Positions 47,074-49,833 of a stretch of 49,833 nt of DNA are shown here, piece after piece. Made by a program: the position numbers and the translations under genes. Origin of the DNA: Candidatus Bariatricus faecipullorum (GTDB lineage: Bacteria; Bacillota; Clostridia; Lachnospirales; Lachnospiraceae); assembly GCA_019118525.1 (NCBI GenBank), contig DWYV01000006.1, forward strand, positions 1-49,833, read 5' to 3'. Under the pieces are notes generated by a model. It worked only from the letters and a program-made list of their open reading frames with translations, made no database searches and had not been told where the DNA came from. Each line of letters opens with the position of its first letter. Positions within the stretch are counted from its first letter, which is position 1.

Positions 47074-49521
47074 ATGACAGAACAGAATTTTACACGACAG
47101 GCACAGGAAGCGCTGCGCATGGCGGAGCAGACTGCGCTGGAGCAGAGAGCGCCCTATGTGGGAACAGAACATCTGCTGCTGGGACTGAAAAAGGTCTATA
47201 CCGGTGTAGCGGGACAGGTGCTGGAAATGAACCATGTCAATGAAGAAGAAATGCAGAAGACCATGGAAATGCTGGTATCTTCGCCGGCAGACGGTACTCT
47301 GACGAGAAGAAAACCGGCCCGCAGCCCCCGGCTTGCATGGATTCTGGAGGAAAGCCAGAAAGAGGCGGCGCGGTTTGGCGCGGAAAAAGCGGGAACCGAG
47401 CATATGCTTATTGCCATGCTGCGGGACGTGGACTGCGTTGCCACCCGGATGCTGCTGACCCTGAACATCAATATCCAGAAGATTTTCCAGGATCTGCTGG
47501 AAGCCATGGGAATTGACCCCAGGGAATATGCCGAGAGCCAGAAAGAGGGCGACGGCAGAGGCGGTATCCTGGAACAGTACAGTACGGACCTGACCCAGGA
47601 GGCGCGGGAAGGAAAACTGGATCCCGTGGTCGGAAGAGAGCAGGAGATTTCCCGGATTATGCAGATACTCAGCCGCAGGACGAAGAACAACCCCTGCCTG
47701 GTAGGAGAACCGGGAGTCGGCAAGACGGCGGTAGTGGAAGGGCTGGCCCTTCAGATTGCAGATGGAATCGTGCCGGAAAGCATGCGGGATAAGCGGATTC
47801 TGGTGCTGGATCTGCCCGGCATGATTGCCGGTTCCAAATACCGGGGTGAATTTGAAGAGCGGATGAAACGCCTGATTCGGGAAGTGAAGGCCTCCGGAGA
47901 TGTGATTCTTTTTCTGGATGAGCTGCACACCATCATCGGAGCCGGCGGGGCGGAAGGAGCCATTGACGCTTCCAACATTCTGAAACCCTCCCTGGCCAGG
48001 GGCGAATTTCAGCTTATCGGAGCCACTACTCTGGAAGAATACCGGAAATATATTGAAAAGGACGCCGCCCTGGAGCGGAGATTTCAGCCGGTTACTGTGG
48101 AAGAGCCGGACGAGGAACAGTGCCTGGAGATTCTGAAGGGGCTGAAAACCCGGTACGAACGGCACCACGGCGTGGAGATAGAGGAAAAAGCCCTGGAGGC
48201 AGCAGTACATCTGGCAAAGCGCTACATCAGCGACCGGTTCCTGCCGGATAAATCCATTGACGTACTGGACGAGAGCTGTTCCCGCGTTCGGCTGAGAGGA
48301 TTCCAGGTGCCGGAAAACATGAAGAAACTGGAAGAGCAGGAACGGCAGACTGCCGCGGAAAAAGAGGATGCTATCCGCCAGGGAAGAATGGAGGATGCGT
48401 CCCGGCTCCACAAAGAACAGCAGGAGATAAACAAAAAACTGGAAGCTGCCCGGAAACGGTTTGAAAAGCGGACGGAGAACAAAAAGGCACTTGTAACAGA
48501 GGAAGATGTGACCGATGTTATCTCCGCCTGGACCCGGATTCCGGTCAGCCGGCTCAGCGAGACAGAGACAGCCCGCCTGAGCAGACTGGAAAAGACACTG
48601 GAAAAACGGGTTATCGGCCAGGAAGAGGCCGTGGAAGTGCTGGCAAGAGCGGTAAAACGGGGACGGGTAGGACTGAAAGACCCGGGACGCCCCATCGGTT
48701 CCTTCCTCTTTCTTGGACCTACCGGAGTGGGAAAAACAGAGCTCTCCAAGGCTCTGGCGGAAGCACTTTTCGGAGATGAGAATGCCATGATACGGGTAGA
48801 TATGTCCGAATACATGGAAAAACACAGTGTCTCCAAAATGATAGGGTCCCCTCCGGGATATGTGGGACATGAAGAAGGCGGACAGCTCAGTGAAAAGGTG
48901 CGGAGAAATCCGTACTCCGTTATCCTTTTTGACGAGATTGAAAAAGCCCACCCGGATGTGTTCAATATTCTGCTTCAGGTTCTGGACGACGGACATATTA
49001 CCGATTCCCAGGGCCGGAAGGTGGACTTCAGAAATACGGTTATTATCATGACTTCCAATGCCGGGGCAAAGGCCATTGTAGAACCCAAAAAGCTGGGATT
49101 TGGTGTAAAGGAAGATGCCGAGGGCGATTATAAGCGGATGAAATCCAATGTAATGGACGAAGTGCGCCAGATTTTCCGCCCGGAATTCCTGAACCGGATT
49201 GATGAGATTATCGTATTCCGCCAGCTTGACGAAAAGGACATGAAGAAGATTGCCGGACTGATGTGCCGAGAGGTGGTACAGCGCGCAAAAGAACAGCTGG
49301 ATATTACGCTGGTTATCCGGGATTCCGCGAAAAAGCTGATTGTGGAGAAAGGAACGGATAAAAAATACGGTGCCCGTCCCCTCCGGCGCGCCGTGCAGAA
49401 TCTGATTGAAGACAAACTGGCAGAGGCAGTGCTTTCCGGAACCGTACACCGGGGTGATACAGTGGAAGCGGGAGTTTCTAAAAAAGAAATTAAATTTACT
49501 GCAAAGAAGACAAACAGCTAG
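47074..49521 (+). CDS. clpC: ATP-dependent Clp protease ATP-binding subunit ClpC
   Basis: An 815-residue Hsp100 unfoldase. The double Clp N-domain (residues about 1-145) is followed by AAA+ module 1 with Walker A at 211-218 (GEPGVGKT) and Walker B FLDELH. The middle region has a UVR-like helix ([20 protein letters not shown]). AAA+ module 2 has Walker A at 548-555 (GPTGVGKT), [13 protein letters not shown] and the sensor [10 protein letters not shown]. It feeds substrates to ClpP. The C-terminus has the expected small D2 domain. Its close link to a YtrA-type regulator suggests control different from the standard CtsR regulon. Confidence 0.95.
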   Translation: MTEQNFTRQAQEALRMAEQTALEQRAPYVGTEHLLLGLKKVYTGVAGQVLEMNHVNEEEMQKTMEMLVSSPADGTLTRRKPARSPRLAWILEESQKEAARFGAEKAGTEHMLIAMLRDVDCVATRMLLTLNINIQKIFQDLLEAMGIDPREYAESQKEGDGRGGILEQYSTDLTQEAREGKLDPVVGREQEISRIMQILSRRTKNNPCLVGEPGVGKTAVVEGLALQIADGIVPESMRDKRILVLDLPGMIAGSKYRGEFEERMKRLIREVKASGDVILFLDELHTIIGAGGAEGAIDASNILKPSLARGEFQLIGATTLEEYRKYIEKDAALERRFQPVTVEEPDEEQCLEILKGLKTRYERHHGVEIEEKALEAAVHLAKRYISDRFLPDKSIDVLDESCSRVRLRGFQVPENMKKLEEQERQTAAEKEDAIRQGRMEDASRLHKEQQEINKKLEAARKRFEKRTENKKALVTEEDVTDVISAWTRIPVSRLSETETARLSRLEKTLEKRVIGQEEAVEVLARAVKRGRVGLKDPGRPIGSFLFLGPTGVGKTELSKALAEALFGDENAMIRVDMSEYMEKHSVSKMIGSPPGYVGHEEGGQLSEKVRRNPYSVILFDEIEKAHPDVFNILLQVLDDGHITDSQGRKVDFRNTVIIMTSNAGAKAIVEPKKLGFGVKEDAEGDYKRMKSNVMDEVRQIFRPEFLNRIDEIIVFRQLDEKDMKKIAGLMCREVVQRAKEQLDITLVIRDSAKKLIVEKGTDKKYGARPLRRAVQNLIEDKLAEAVLSGTVHRGDTVEAGVSKKEIKFTAKKTNS

Positions 49522-49635
49522 AAAAAAGACCGGTTTTATATTATAATACGAATATCCCGGGGAACTGCTTCCCCGGGACGCAAATAAGCCGCCCTTTTTC
49601 GGGCGGGAGGATTACCATTGAGGAGGATATAAAAG
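49522..49635 (+). promoter_or_regulatory. Leader with two hairpins before the truncated gene
   Basis: A TATAAT-like run lies near 49541-49548. Hairpins TCCCGGGG/CCCCGGGA (49555-49562, 49571-49578) and CCGCCC/GGGCGG (49589-49594, 49601-49606) follow, without long T runs. AGGAGG stands before ATG 49636. One hairpin may terminate clpC; the pair may instead be a leader structure. Confidence 0.45.
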
Positions 49636-49814
49636 ATGACAGCAGTCAAAGAGCTAATCAGGAGCGAGGCGGACGGAACACTCAGTTTTGGTGATTACAC
49701 ACTGGAATCCAAGACCAAGCGGGACGGATTTGAATTTCAGGGAGATTTATATAAAGTAAAAACATTTAAAGAAATAACCAAGCTGGAGAAGAACGGGATG
49801 TTTGTCTATGAATC
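49636..49814 (+). CDS. Start of a conserved Clostridia protein (often labelled endosialidase), truncated by contig end
   Basis: About 59 genuine residues remain: MTAVKELIRSEADGTLSFGD and a segment reading KVKTFKEITKLEKNGMFVYE. From memory this is the N-terminus of a short conserved protein of Lachnospiraceae that databases often call endosialidase without evidence of such activity; its function is unknown. It has AGGAGG nine bases upstream. The frame continues to base 49833, but the final codons (reading CLLYTS) are adapter sequence and must not be taken as protein. Confidence 0.65.
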
Positions 49815-49833
49815 CTGTCTCTTATACACATCT
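49815..49833. other. Illumina Nextera / Tn5 mosaic-end adapter sequence
   Basis: The last 19 bases, CTGTCTCTTATACACATCT, are exactly the reverse complement of the Tn5 mosaic end used in Nextera libraries. It is library adapter left at the contig edge, not genomic DNA. Confidence 0.97.

Noticed and set aside
47053-49449. 798-codon open frame antisense to clpC
   Set aside because: It mirrors clpC exactly, has no family resemblance and no ribosome site, and arises from codon bias of the sense gene.
1-49833. CRISPR arrays, rRNA and tRNA genes
   Set aside because: Looked for regularly spaced direct repeats and cloverleaf/rRNA signatures in the gaps; none seen. The 40-base tandem repeat at 16.4 kb has no spacers.

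Overview
The window reads as chromosomal DNA of an anaerobic gut Firmicute of the Lachnospiraceae type (Clostridia). The grounds are roughly half G+C with strong Shine-Dalgarno sites (AGGAGG), a three-subunit NADH-linked [FeFe] hydrogenase, mannose-family PTS genes, a ClpC-type chaperone, TTG and GTG starts, and protein sequences that match Clostridia families throughout. No rRNA, tRNA or CRISPR array was found. The last 19 bases are the Illumina Nextera/Tn5 mosaic-end adapter, so the contig ends in sequencing adapter and not in genome.

Layout. 1-2.8 kb: an AT-richer accessory patch with a decayed AlbA_2/ATPase gene, a group II intron-like remnant, a pair of related repeats bracketing the pseudogene, and a SIMPL-domain gene. 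2.9-5.2 kb: HD-domain phosphohydrolase plus a zinc-finger/pRiA4b-ORF3-like protein. 5.2-7.9 kb: divergent TetR regulator and short-chain dehydrogenase (possibly hydroxysteroid type), then a threonine aldolase-like PLP enzyme. 8-10.8 kb: a purine/xanthine permease with an operator-like inverted repeat over its promoter, and a MATE exporter with a terminator in its own leader. 11-13.9 kb: copper operon csoR-copA, where copA ends in an extra metal-binding domain with its own Shine-Dalgarno and start. 14-16.4 kb: MATE-azlC-azlD on the minus strand. 16.4-16.75 kb: a gene-free, highly structured repeat region. 16.8-20.2 kb: split PurH (archaeal-type IMP cyclohydrolase plus a separate AICAR transformylase) and an FAD oxidoreductase. 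20.4-24.5 kb: hydCBA. 24.7-28.1 kb: heavy-metal exporter, trpS, glmM.

28.2-35.4 kb holds a PRD/PTS-type regulator divergent from a sugar-acid operon: mannose-family PTS EIIA, B, C, D, a D-amino-acid transaminase, a KDPG-type aldolase and a SelA-like DgaE dehydratase. By analogy with the Salmonella dga system this imports and degrades D-glucosaminate or a close relative; the transaminase is an addition. An IS1182-family element (about 35.46-37.53 kb) separates it from the next pathway.

37.5-45.3 kb is a hydroxyproline catabolic locus: a XRE-cupin regulator divergent from a proline racemase/4-hydroxyproline epimerase, four redox genes (2Fe-2S protein, NAD(P)/FAD oxidoreductase, 2x[4Fe-4S]+BFD protein, DAO-family dehydrogenase), a DapA-family deaminase and a semialdehyde dehydrogenase. 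Together they would turn trans-4-hydroxy-L-proline into 2-oxoglutarate. The ferredoxin-like subunit makes electron delivery to NAD+ or ferredoxin, and then to HydABC, an attractive but unproven idea. 45.4-49.5 kb: alanine dehydrogenase, a YtrA-type GntR regulator directly in front of clpC, and the start of a truncated conserved gene.
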